Shown here: piece by piece, positions 34,581 to 45,221 of the stretch | How the letters are laid out: each line of letters opens with the position of its first letter | How positions within the stretch are numbered: position 1 is the first letter of the stretch | Source: Siphonodentalium dalli | Taxonomy: Eukaryota > Mollusca > Scaphopoda > Gadilida > Siphonodentaliidae | NCBI GenBank assembly: GCA_032622095.1 | Contig: CP136067.1 | Location: 50,009,899-50,073,898 of the forward strand | Length of the DNA: 64,000 bases | Direction: 5' to 3' | Notes under the pieces: model-generated | What the model saw: the letters and a program-made list of their open reading frames with translations, nothing else | What the model was told of the DNA's origin: nothing | Databases searched by the model: none | Translations under genes and position numbers: made by a program

Positions 34581-36420
34581 CTTCATCAACATGATATTCT
34601 CGTTTTCGTTATATATCTATAAGCTGGGGGGAGAGAGTGTGTGGATTATTGGGAATTGTAGAGTGAGAAACGATACGTAATGATAAAAGGTGCATTAAGT
34701 GCCCGAAAATTTGACCCTTAAATATTGATCTGTCATTTTAACTTTCAACCACTGCGCTTGTATTGTTAACATTCATTCATAATGAGTGTCCCTTTAGAGT
34801 GTCTTGTGTTCCTTTTAATATTCAAACACCAATATTGCATCACGTCCCTTGTTTCGTGTCACTTTAACATTCCACACCGTGCGTGCATTATCCCCCTTTA
34901 AGTATGTCATAGCATGGGTACATGTAAGATAGTATAACACTATGCCTATGTCTGTATCTGTTGTTGGTAAGATGTGAAATATAAATTTCAGTTCATTCGT
35001 GTAGTAATTTCGTATATGTTCAACGCTCTTCATTCGTGCGCTTGTATTGTTAACATTCATTCATAATGAGTGTCCCTTTAGAGTGTCTTGTGTTCCTTTA
35101 AGATTCAAACACCAATATTACATCACGTCCCTTGTTTCGTGTCACTTTAACTCCTTGAGTGTATTGCCCCTTCGAATGATGTCATAGCATGGGTACATGT
35201 AAGATAGTATAACACTATGACTATGTCTGTATCTGTTGTTGGTAAGATGTGAAATATAAATTTCAGTTCATTCGTGTAATAATTTCGTATATGTTCAACG
35301 CTCTTAATTCGTAAGAGTAATTATGACCTCCGGCTTCGTGCCGATTGTGTACTGAGCTGACACCGGGGATAAATTGACCAATGACTGTTATTGTACTGAG
35401 CTGACACCGGGGATAAATTGACCAATGACTGCCATTGTATCCTTTGACAGATATGCGTGCGCAGACTCGTTTGATGTTCGCTATCGCATTACTATGTTTT
35501 AATAGCCGAGCCTTCACTTCTCGTCTGAATCTCTTACCGACAAGACCTGTCTACACAGTACTTCTCCGGCAGACTATTCATCCACTGGTAGGCCTACATA
35601 CAGTTATCTGCACATTTTTACAATTGTTATTATCTATTTCTAAACATCGAACTTGTCTGAACCTATCATTGGTACAATAGCAGTGATATAATGTTACATC
35701 ATCGGTGCTACCTGTAGTTTCGGTATATGCTCGTAAGTGTGACTGGAGTGATAAGTGGTTATTACGTAATGTTGTTATAACAATGTCATCAAAGCAATGT
35801 CTATAATTGAGTGACCTGGATGTATGCATGTTTTGGATAACTAATTATCGTGTGAATGACACAGTTTATCAACCTTAATTGATACTAACTCGTTTGTTCA
35901 GACATTAAGTCGATATGTTTTCTGAATAGCATATAACTGTGAACGGGGAAATAATATAATTCATTTGGTAAAGCAAAGTGTGAAAGACACATTGTTACCA
36001 CCAATGTCGCGTGTGTGATTGCGTGTACAGCGAATATGACAATTCATTCTGGGGGTTGTAATTTCACATTACAATTTTCGACCGTTAGTGATTCAACATA
36101 GTACATCTCAATACTTCCAATAATTCACGATAATACACACCTGTCATATGGGATAGAGAGTGTAAAGAATAAACGCTCTTTATTATTTATGTAAAAGTAA
36201 TGGTGTCTATTTTCAGGTATGACAATTATATGAACTGCGTCCGATAAACACTGGAATGTATGCATTCATATCGATGGTCACAATGTCCAATAAAGCTATT
36301 TCTAAACATCGATTAATAATTTCATGAAAAATATTTGAACAAAAAAAATAACGAAAGATATTACGCGCAAATAATTTAACATTCGACATTTTTTAATATC
36401 GAGATTATCAGAAACCGAAA
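34581..36420. other. Non-coding outer part of the right arm
   Basis: Mirror of the non-coding outer left arm. It includes the 275-bp tandem duplication (about 34756-35305) and the 44-bp-period duplication (about 35348-35431). No gene. Confidence 0.6.
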
Positions 36421-36709
36421 ACTCGTTATAAATTTTTTATTTAAACTTTTTTTTTTAGAGAAATAATTTTGAGGGTTTTGAAATTTTTTCTTTTGAAATT
36501 TTGGGGTTTTAAAATTTTGGGGTTTTGATAATTTGGAAGTTTGGAAATTTTTAAATTTTTTGGAAAAAATAAATTTTTGGGTTTTGAAATTTTTTTTTTG
36601 GAAAAATAATTTTTGGGTTTTGATATTTTGGGAATATTTTAGTACAACCAATTTTAGACCCCAAAGATTCTATTTTTAGATGTGAAGGCAACGAGGCTCC
36701 TATTCTTCT

Positions 36710-36715
36710 AAGACA
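36710..36715. repeat. Right 6-bp target-site duplication (AAGACA)
   Basis: AAGACA directly follows the last element base (...CTATTCTTCT) and is a direct, not inverted, copy of 28103-28108. Confidence 0.85.
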
Positions 36716-37887
36716 TAACAAACTCAAATTAATCATGTTTCTATTAATTTTCGATATTATGTCGTTTTATTGTCGGGAATTTATTGAAATTGGCGCACAG
36801 TCTCCCCTTAGATATTTAACACTGTATATGTTTTGAATGACTTAAACACAATAATTTATCCTAGATTCGTTCGTATGAGCCAAATAACAAATTTAGAAGA
36901 TATAACGGTATTTTTTCTTACCAGCAACATCTTCCCCACCAGCATTATCGGAAATAATCAGGACCTCTTAACCAGGATGGTGTATGGTGGTAAGGCTATT
37001 CGCTGTCCTCGTCATTTTTGGCAGTGACAAACGTGGGTTGTGGAACTTTGGCCAAAATTATAAACAGTTGGAAATTTCATGTCTAACGTTAACATTAATT
37101 TTCTGACCACAAATAGGTTGAAATTATTATATTCTGATTTTTTTTCAAACTAGTATTTAGTGTGAATATTTCTGAGTTAGACCAAACAGCAACTATTTTC
37201 CATCCAACTTCCGGTTAAATTGCTTTTGGACCGAAGTGCAAATCAGTTAGAAAATAGTTGGTAAAAGTCAGTAAAAACATCACCACTAAGAAGAACATGG
37301 AGAAATACACAAACTTTAAATAATTAAATACGCACATTTTCAAGACGGTACATTCATTTATTTCCTCGACAGACCGTTTTTCATAATTCTCATATCAAAT
37401 TTGTATCCTACTTCCAAAACGCGGGACCATAGCCACACTATCAGTCAAAAAACAGTAAATGTTTTAACCAAACTCAATACCATACATGTACAAACATTAG
37501 CAGCTGGATGCCAGAGGAGATGAGCTCTGTACGTTCCATAACTTGTGTTCCGATTCTCTGTGCCCACACTCTGTATATATGTTCCAAAAAACGAACTTGT
37601 GCGTGTTGAAAGCATTTGATTAACTTCCATGTGCCTACCTAAATGATCGGTAATGTAACTGCAATTTTTTTTTTTTTTTACATAACAATGGTTTGAATGT
37701 GCCAAAATAAGAACAGAATGATCTATAACAGAATGATCTATTTGTACATGTACTTGTTGATGATAGATGTTTTAAATACTTTCATTAAATTGATGCTATT
37801 TAGCATGAACCCACTTAGAATGGCTTGAATCACTTTACAAGTTAAGTATGATCCATTCCTTATTTTGATATAGTTTATCTGTCATTT
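36716..37887. other. No convincing gene
   Basis: AT-rich flank of the palindromic element. It contains AACAGTTGGAAATTTC and a stretch with AAATAGGTTGAAATTATT (about 37060-37130), members of a dispersed family also near 15800, 46550 and 63460, and a T13 run near 37670. Confidence 0.4.
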
Positions 37888-37979
37888 GCAGAATGAGGTC
37901 CCCATAGGGTGAATTATTCACGCTATCCCGCACGGCGGGTTAGCGTCACTAAATTCACCCTCTGTGAACCTCATTCTGC
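37888..37979. mobile_element. Small hairpin MITE, copy 1 (GCAGAATGAGGT ends)
   Basis: GCAGAATGAGGTCC and its inverse ...GAACCTCATTCTGC enclose GGGTGAAT/ATTCACCC arms and a GCTATCCCGCACGGCGGGTT apex. Relatives lie at 38167-38259 and 62994-63056. Confidence 0.75.
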
Positions 37980-38166
37980 TGAGGCCTCAACTGCCATGGG
38001 AGACGTAGGGTCAGCCTGAAGTTCCCCGTGTAGTTGAAGTTGTATGGTGATGTTCACCCGTTAGTCACATCGATTATGCATTTTATCATCTGCAAATTAG
38101 GGATATAGAAACTTTTCTGAAGTGAAAATATGAGACTATAGATACTTCCCCGAAAATGAGGCCTAA

Positions 38167-38259
38167 GCAGAGTGAGGTCCCCAGAGGGTGAATTTGGTGA
38201 TGCTAGCCCACTATGCGGAATAGCATAACTAAATTCACCATCTTGGCACCTCATTCTGT
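38167..38259. mobile_element. Small hairpin MITE, copy 2
   Basis: GCAGAGTGAGGTCCCCAGAG to GGCACCTCATTCTG, with the same GGGTGAATTT/AAATTCACC inner arms as the neighbouring copy. The ~190 bases between the two copies have a diverged counterpart beside the third copy (about 62860-62990). Confidence 0.75.
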
Positions 38260-39389
38260 ACATTTCAAGGCAATCGTTGTTTTTGTCCGATTCACAGAAA
38301 ACGCATAAAAATGCTCAAGTTCAAGGTAACCCATGCTATACTGAATGGATTCTCCCAATCACTTATTTAATTATACATTGGAATGGTCTATTGGGGGGTG
38401 TTCGTGTAATAAAAGCAGACGGCACACGATGGACAAGCAACATAAGTGCAGAATTCAGTGGCGGGAACAACAATAGAACATCTTTTCAAATTTTTCCGAA
38501 AAAAAACATCCCCATTAATTTGCTATTTGAACAAATTTAAAAGATTTTAAACAATAGTTGGCGATGTATCAAACAATTACCCATATAGTTTGACTAGTAT
38601 TCGCGAAAATAAACCTTGTGTCTAGTCAAATTGCATGTATGTGGATATCCTAAATTAATCCAACAAAAACTCAATTGAAACACAAATAAGAACGTACACA
38701 TTAGAAAGCTGTGTGCAGCAACTATCGTTATCAGCACAAAAACAGCATATCACCAGTCTTGCGGTGGGTCTTACTATCAAATTTTGCGCTATCTGAATTT
38801 TGTATACTAATTTTGATGAAAATGAATGAATGCAAACTGACTAATTCAGCCGAATACCAGATATATGAGGTATTTATTCATTATATTGAGAGTTTGGATG
38901 GAAAAACGTGACATTTGACGGGATTTTGATCGGAATTAAATTTGCGATTCTACGGGTGCCGTTCCATTTTTGAAGTTTTCGATGAGGAAATCTAAAGGAA
39001 GTTGCAGTGGCCATAACTTGTAAACATGGAAAGGAATTGTGTTTCTGAAATTTATGAAGCATTCAAAACGAGTGTGAGTAATACAAACTGACAAAAAAGC
39101 AGATCTTATAGACATTAGTTCATTCTTAGAAGCGGTGAAGAGTGAATTTTCAAAAACATGTCCTGCTAACAGAAACAGCAACAATACTAGCAACACAAAA
39201 GTACGGGTAAAAACCTTCGTTCTGGTGCAACAAATATGTTGCAAATCAAACAGTGCAAAGGCTATCCACTCAATTGGATGTTTCCTGTGTATACACTATA
39301 TAGTTTCACACAAGTGATCGTGGCTTAGTAACCAGCTAAAACTACAGCAATTGTGACTGCAGTGAACGAACGAAGCTTCTAAAGAAATA
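38260..39389. other. No convincing gene
   Basis: Open frames up to 102 codons on either strand lack recognisable motifs. Composition is AT-rich. Confidence 0.4.
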
Positions 39390-39800
39390 ATGGGGAATAT
39401 GACGAAATGTAAAGAAAGACGTTATGACGATATGAGCAGAACTATCAGTGATCTTAAATGCATATTCAGATCCAGAAGTTCCAATATGACGATTTGGAAC
39501 AGCATGGTCGGAAAGGGAGTTTTAGAATGTTCGGGGTACCAGAAGAACCGAATAAGGATACAAATGGAGTGGTACTAAATGTGGTTAAATATGTTGGCAT
39601 CAAAATCACGAAAGAAAAAATCTGTGAGTCATCGCCTTCCTGGGAGGCAAGGAAAACAAAAGCCCATAATCGTGAACATGGTACGACAGGACATAAAACA
39701 AAAACAGTACTGTCAAAAGCAAGAAAGCTTTGATGAACATTCACGAAAGACGAAACGTGGAAGAAGATCTCTAAAGGCTTCGAAGCCGTCTGATTCGAGA
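39390..39800 (+). pseudogene. LINE ORF1-like relic (L1/Tx1-type RNA-binding protein)
   Basis: The plus-strand frame at 39458-39733 reads DDLEQHGRKGSFRMFGVPEE, followed by NVVKYVGIKITKEKI. That is the pattern of the ORF1 proteins of L1/Tx1-type and coral/mollusc retroelements (LEQYxRRNxxRIFGVPE...). A +1 frame at 39579 onward continues with HRLPGRQGKQKPIIVNMVRQ, the expected next block, so there is at least one frameshift. Later sequence is not recognisable. A decayed nucleic-acid chaperone gene, not a host gene. Confidence 0.7.
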
Positions 39801-40204
39801 ATTAAAAAGGGATCAAATATCAAAATGTTTTGGGAAATTGTTGGGAAAAAATTATGTCATATGTTTGAGAAGAGAAATGACGGCAGGACTTTTAATATAT
39901 TATTCAGTCTCCAGATGACCTTTATAGAGTTGGCTTGTCGGAAGAGAGGGATTATAATCTTGACCTTTTCTGTTCCTGTTAGGACAGGTTCTTCTCAATA
40001 TGGCAAATTTGTAGAAGCGGCGAGTTGTAATTATATGAATGGAAGTATCAGTTACCAAATGTACTCCAAACTACACTATATAATTTATAAAGCATACCTT
40101 ACCAATCAGCTTTGGAAATTCAAACAATAAATGTGTTAGCAGACTCTTTTTGTATGAATATTAGTATGAGCTAAAATGTGAAGATACTACAGAGTCTGCC
40201 TAAC
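39801..40204. other. No gene recognised
   Basis: Continuation of the open frame after the ORF1-like relic (to 40130) has no family signature. It may be the remainder of the same retroelement. Confidence 0.35.
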
Positions 40205-40757
40205 CAGGGGAGGGGGTCGGAAAAAATGTTCAGGCACGTATGCTGATTTTTTCCTTTCGACCCTTGTTGGGACCCACCCACCCCGCGTCCATATGTTTTT
40301 TCCGTTTTCGGCAGTTTTTTCCCGACCATTTTGGACACCCACCCCTTTTAACACTAAAACAGAGATTTGCGGTGGGGAAATTCACTGTAAACAGCTGTAT
40401 ATGAATTTCTGTTCATGCTATTTGTCATGATGGTAACATTGACATGTAAATAGGAACGAGTCATTTTGGGGTCATTCGGCCAAAAAAACATGGCTGCCAG
40501 TGGCCATCTTGGATTTCAAAATTCAATCCATTAGCATGGGCTACAGGCTATATTGTTTGTCTGATCATCATGAAAAAATTTCATTTATGTTAATATTGAC
40601 ATTCTAAGGTGTTTTAAGCCAAAATCATTGCAAAAAACAGTCAAAACGACTTGCAGGAAACAAAATTTGAATTGCGGAAAAAAATGTTTGTTGGTCCCAT
40701 CGACCACCCACCAACACCGGCATACGTGCCCGGAAAAATTGTCCCCCCCCCCCCCCG
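40205..40757. mobile_element. G-run/C-run terminal element, copy 1
   Basis: Starts CAGGGGAGGGGGTCGG and ends with a C14 run, with inner inverted words CAGGCACGTATGC and GGCATACGTGCC. It shares ATTCGGCCAAAAAAACATGG and GGCCATCTTGGATTTCAAAA with the copy at 59890-60437. Target duplication is unclear for this copy. No coding capacity. Confidence 0.75.
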
Positions 40758-41442
40758 GCCGAACCAGAAATTAAATACTCACACAAACTGTTGATGCTAG
40801 AGATAATAATGGTAATGTAACCACCCACAGTTGTTGTAATAATAAAAAAAACTAGTTGATACTAGTGATCTGGCCACGAAAATGAATCCGACAAGCCAAA
40901 TACATGTTCATTATTACTAACAGTCAACCTTGTCCACATAAAAATGAATCCGATATATATCATATGAAACCCCTTTAAAAAGCCAATACATATTTCCTTA
41001 TATAACATAGTGTATAATTATCTCACTAGAACAAATAAGCGCGTGCTTCCCGCCAATTTTGCAGCGCGCCAATAAAATTACTTTACATTGATAAGGCGGA
41101 TTAATCCTATTTTGAAAAAGCCGCGCATGACACTAAAACAAAACAATCAATACAAATTGATTGGTTTGTTCATCAAAGTAAAATTGCACAAACGAAAATA
41201 GACACAAAAACAAAGATCCTGAGCAGCCCGCAATACTGTCGTATAGGGTTGTGAAGCGTCTCAGCCAAAGATGTAAATGTATGCATTTTTTAGCTTGTTT
41301 TAAGGATTTTGTTTTGTTATATAGAGAGGCATAAAGCTCTAGTTTTTTCATGTGATATACAAGATCTTCAACTCGTTATGTTGGGATATAAGATTTTATT
41401 ATCCATCCCTTAACTAACACTATTTCTGATTGGGCAAAAGCC
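40758..41442. other. No gene seen
   Basis: AT-rich. GATCTGGCCACGAAAATGAA and GTCCACATAAAAATGAATCC near 40870 and 40930 are partially repeated. Nothing else supportable. Confidence 0.4.
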
Positions 41443-41539
41443 GTCACGTGATAATCCGTGAAAAAGTCATATTGGACTCCCGAAAGTCATAGTGGACTCC
41501 CGAGTGTACAATATGACTTTTTTATCGGGACTACGTGAC
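41443..41539. repeat. Foldback sequence with GTCACGTGATAA...ACGTGAC ends
   Basis: Imperfect inverted repeat around AAGTCATATTGGACTCCCG and CAATATGACTTTTTTATCGG. The GTCATATTGGACT word also occurs in the hairpin at 41775-41941, so the two are probably related. Confidence 0.65.
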
Positions 41540-41774
41540 GTCACTAAGTAACTCTGCCAAATGAATCGGCGAAATTGTGGTGGATTTAGCAGACGTTTCA
41601 CTTCCGCATTTAGTTTTGTTTTCACTTCCGTGTTTACTGTTCCAAATCATGCTTTCTGATGATCGAATACAGGCTTTTATAGAGTAGCAACTATCAAGTG
41701 CCGACAAGTACCAAAAATAACCACAAAAGTTTTATTCCCAAAATTGGATAAACATACAGATGGATAATAAAAAT

Positions 41775-41941
41775 GTAATTATACAATGTTGTATACAGTA
41801 TGTGTTTGTCTTGTACTCGGTCAGGTTGCGGTGAAAAGTCATATTGGACTCGGCACTGTGTGTCTCATCCAATATGACTTTTCACCACAACCTGGACTCG
41901 TACAAGAATAACACATATTGTACACAACATTGTATAATAAC
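41775..41941. mobile_element. Hairpin MITE, 167 bp
   Basis: Long inverted arms: GTAATTATACAATGTTGTAT at the left edge and the matching ...ACAACATTGTATAATAAC at the right. Inner arms AAAAGTCATATTGGA and TCCAATATGACTTTT flank a loop of about 20 bases. No target duplication could be assigned. Confidence 0.75.
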
Positions 41942-42419
41942 TTTATAATATCTTTGCAAAAACAATTCTATTAGGTTCACTCCACAATCATGAAGTATAT
42001 ATAAGGTACATATTAGCTGGATTTTGAATTGACAATTTTGAACGACACTGCTATATGCATGCATGCCGTCATGAATACGATATCGTCTACGACTCGTGAA
42101 TTAAATTTATCAAACTCGTTTCATAAATGTTATATCTCATCATAACTCGTTGGAGATCCTCTATATCTCATATATTTAATGATTTTATACCGACAAACCA
42201 TTCCAAATGATGATAGTTCAATGTCAAGTACTAATACTACAACATAACTTATATAGAGCTGAAGATACGGTGATCCCACACGAAGGTTCAGTTCATTATT
42301 ACGGAGAAATTGTTGATTTCTTAGCAGATGACATCTTATCAATCAAATGTAAGTTTACATGTCCAATTATAATTCTTGGATATATTAACGCATGATATTA
42401 TTTTAGAACGTATGGGTAT
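41942..42419. other. No gene recognised
   Basis: AT-rich; short open frames only. Confidence 0.35.
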
Positions 42420-42763
42420 GAGTACAATTCCTATAATGATATAAAAGTTGAAACTCTTGACAGTCCTACTTTGAGAAATAATATGGATAAAGCTGTTAAC
42501 TATAATGGCTGGAAACTTGTTGGTCTACTGGTTCACATGAATTGAGTATTCTGAATGGACTTTTTTGCATCCGACATGGATATTGGCAAATTTACTTGTC
42601 AGACATCAAGAAGAAATAACTTAATTGATTACATGCTTACGTCACATGATTGTATATCTTATGTTTCAGATTTTGTCATTGAGGATTATGATGAATGTTT
42701 ATCTGATGTGCATAAAAGATTATGTGTATCTCTATGTTTCAAAAAATAAAATTTCTGATTCCA

Positions 42764-43163
42764 TTAACCCTTTACCCAACAAACCGGTCATAACCGGCCA
42801 AATAAAGCTTCAACAGCCTAAAATATCTTCGGTCTGTCTCAATAGAACCATACAAATATGGATATCATTGGAACCGGCTCCTTGACCACATTGTGATAGT
42901 TACAGTTATGCCCTGTGCCAATGCATTCTCTTATATATGCGAGTCGACCATAGGTCGCCTCGCATATATAAGAGAATGCATTGGCCTAACAAAAATCTTT
43001 TTTTAACACTTTTTACCATTTTTTCTTACATTCTTTAACAATTTTATAATTTTTAATGTGTTAAGCCAATGCATTCTCTTATATATGCGAGGCGACCTAT
43101 GGTCGACTCGCATATATAAGAGAATGCATTGGCACAGGGCCGTTCTGTTGGGTAAAGGGTTAA
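42764..43163. mobile_element. piggyBac-like TTAA MITE, copy 3 (reverse orientation)
   Basis: Same family as 14228 and 20372 but inverted: the GGCCGGTTTTGG-type end is at the left. TTAA at both edges and CCCTTTACCCAACA termini. A related unfilled sequence exists at about 43643-43675: there TTTCTGATTCCAATAAAACAGGC runs through without the element, while here the same words flank the insertion. Confidence 0.92.
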
Positions 43164-43699
43164 AACAGGCACAAGTGTCACACATGCGAAAGCAGTAAAC
43201 ATGATACTCATATATGGTACACGTAAATAGTTACTTCATTACGTCTCAAATATAACTGGTCTTCTGAGATATTTTCTATCACAATAATTTCAGTATGGAG
43301 CATGTAAATTTAAAACCAATGATTTATTAGACATGGAGCTGGAAATCAAATAAAGCATAGATACCCTTGTGGTTAAGTCAAATAAATTAATGTTACAGCC
43401 AGCTGTAGATTTAAATAATGTGAAGCAGCCAATTCCACATAATAGAATAAATACTAAGAATAATAAACCCTGGTTCGATAACTCATGTAGAAAAACAACG
43501 AACAGAATATTTGAAAAATAAAAGAGAATTGATTAAAGATAAATCCTATGAAGCTAAAGCTGAAATGAAGAATTAGCTACATATTATTAGGAGAGTGAAA
43601 AATAAATTCACAACAATCTAACTAAATTAACGAAAAAAAATAACATTTCTGATTCCAATAAAACAGGCACAAGTGTTTATTATACGCCCAACAGTGAAT

Positions 43700-44123
43700 T
43701 ATAGAAAAAAACGCGTTTAGATAAATATCGATATCACACAGAAGGGGATATAGAAGAATATACTTTCACACTAGCTTGCGAGTGCGACCGATTCACTTGC
43801 GAGTACCAATACTGTTTCCGCTTTGTACTATTGAAGAAGGTCAAAGTGAAAGAACCCATTGTAATATTCTAAATTATATTATATTCACTGATACAGTTAT
43901 AATTAAAATCTATTTTATGTTGAAATTCGACATATTTATGGCGGAAATAAAGGGAAGAATACGGGAACTATATCTTTATATTCTGCGGATAGTGAAGTAG
44001 CATTGCGAGAACAGGCATCGATCAGCTGATGGCTTCAAAAATTATGCTTCGATTGAAGACGATTGTGATATCATTTAACGTCGTAAGTGGTAAATTTCTT
44101 TGGAAATGGGTATAATAAAAAGA
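43700..44123. other. Unassigned sequence within the LINE relic
   Basis: A 74-codon open frame (43776-44000) has no recognised motif. Probably a further insertion or decayed LINE sequence. Confidence 0.35.
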
Positions 44124-44279
44124 ATATCTAGTGTTTTTTTTAGTGGATACCGAAAAATACGTCATTCGTGACCGCGACAAATGTTTATTTTCGCTCGCGG
44201 CAAGCCGCTCGCGAAAATAAACATTTGTCTCGCTCACTCATGACATATTTTTCGGTATCCACTCAAAAACACTAGATAT
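44124..44279. mobile_element. Hairpin MITE, ~156 bp
   Basis: ATATCTAGTG...CACTAGATAT termini, then AGTGGATACCGAAAAAT inverted on the other side. A near-perfect core (AAATGTTTATTTTCGCTCGC and its complement) meets at GGCAAGCC. No target duplication was identified. Confidence 0.8.
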
Positions 44280-44420
44280 CCTCTATTTACCACACACGAA
44301 CAAGCAGTAAATTAAGAAATAATAAAGCTTGTGGCATTGACAATATAATCGCTGAGTGTTTGAAAAATTGTCCAGAAAGTGTTCTTATGTTAATTGTTGA
44401 CATATTCAATATAGGGTGGA

Positions 44421-44662
44421 TACACACTTGTATGTAATTTGTGTATCTAAAATCCATGTAATCCATGTATTTTTCATGGCCAGTATGTGTTTCTCAAGCC
44501 AAAAGTTGGAACAAGTTCCTAACTGTCACAATTTTATCATGTACAGGCTTGATTTGTAACATTTTCTACCATAATCCATGATTGGGGGGAGGGGCTGGTT
44601 CTCGAAGCTTCGAATAACTAAGGGAGTTAGTTGAATGTATCAGCCGGATTATCATGCGCAAG
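44421..44662. other. No gene seen
   Basis: Short unassigned segment between the LINE relic and the 547-bp foldback element. Confidence 0.35.
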
Positions 44663-44668
44663 AATGTA

Positions 44669-45215
44669 TGATGATATGCCCCCCAGTTGGCCCCCAGTCT
44701 ATAGAGTTTGACCTATATTCTCAGCAGTACTCCAGTTGGCCTCAGTCTAGACAGTTTGTGACGTCACGGAAGTGACCTATATTCCGCCGCCCACGCATGA
44801 GGTACACGACCTATATTCTCCGCCCACGCATTGCATTATGGTCTATTTGTATACCGGTTGGGCATGTCCAAAATTTTTGAAGTTTTTGAAATTTTTGAAG
44901 TTTTTGAAATTTTTGAAATTTTTGAAGTTTTTGAATTTTTTGAATTTTTTGAATTTATTGAATTTTTTGAATTTTTTGAAATTTTTGAAGTTTTTGAAGT
45001 TTTTGAAATTTTTTGGACATGCCCAACCGGTATACAAATATACCATAATGCAATGCGTGGGCGGAGAATATAGGTCGTGTACCTCATGCGTGGGCGGCGA
45101 AATATAGGTCACTTCCGTGACGTCACAAACTGTCTAGACTGAGGCCAACTGGAGTACTGCTGAGAATATAGGTCAAACTCTCTAGACTGGGGGCCAACTG
45201 GGGGGCATATCATCA
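44669..45215. mobile_element. 547-bp foldback element with a 9-bp minisatellite core and a 6-bp target duplication
   Basis: Arms of about 210 bp are nearly perfect inverses: TGATGATATGCCCCCCAGTT at the left edge and AACTGGGGGGCATATCATCA at the right. AATGTA flanks directly on both sides (44663-44668 and 45216-45221). The core (44873-45014) is TTTTTGAAG/TTTTTGAAA/TTTTTTGAA units. The inner arm words GGACATGCCCAACCGGTATA and GGCGGAGAATATAGGTC are shared with the elements at 8113 and 9505, each of which represents only one side plus the core. No coding capacity. Confidence 0.88.
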
Positions 45216-45221
45216 AATGTA

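Larger units (their letters stand above)
28109..36709. mobile_element. Palindromic Polinton/Maverick-like element, 8,601 bp
   Basis: The whole element is two inverted arms meeting near 32385.5. It starts AGAAGAATAGGAGCC and ends with the exact inverse. 5'-AG termini and a 6-bp target duplication are standard for Mavericks/Polintons, and the only genes are two copies of an A32-like packaging ATPase, a Polinton/adintovirus hallmark protein. Arm coordinates mirror almost perfectly: start codons are equidistant from the axis, and all distal landmarks are offset by one constant 48 bp from a glutamine-codon length difference. No integrase, protein-primed polymerase, protease or capsid gene is visible, so it would have to move in trans. 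Flanks outside the duplication are unrelated, which argues against a sequencing fold-back artefact. Confidence 0.8.
32413..36709. repeat. Right arm of the giant inverted repeat
   Basis: The reverse complement of the left arm. Sequence differences are few: 48 bp of CAA/CAG repeat, a handful of substitutions, and small indels in the poly-A/T tract near the terminus (36430-36620). Confidence 0.95.
42420..44420 (+). pseudogene. LINE relic: endonuclease C-terminus, linker and start of RT
   Basis: Three blocks in order on the plus strand. At about 42480-42750 there is endonuclease sequence (NYNGWKLVGLL, FASDMDIGKFTCQTS, NLIDYMLTSHDCISYVSDF, then LSDVH where the catalytic SDH would be). At about 43430-43640 there is a linker with NKPWFDNSCRKTTNRIFEK and basic YEAKAEMKN sequence. 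At about 44295-44410 comes the start of an RT-type domain (LRNNKACGIDNIIAECLKNC). Stops and frameshifts separate the blocks. It is interrupted by the TTAA MITE at 42764-43163 and the hairpin MITE at 44124-44279, and RT catalytic motifs are absent. Confidence 0.75.

Noticed and set aside
28103-36715. The giant palindrome as a missed-adapter or hairpin-read artefact
   Set aside because: Flanking AAGACA is direct rather than inverted, outer flanks are unrelated, and the arms carry real differences.
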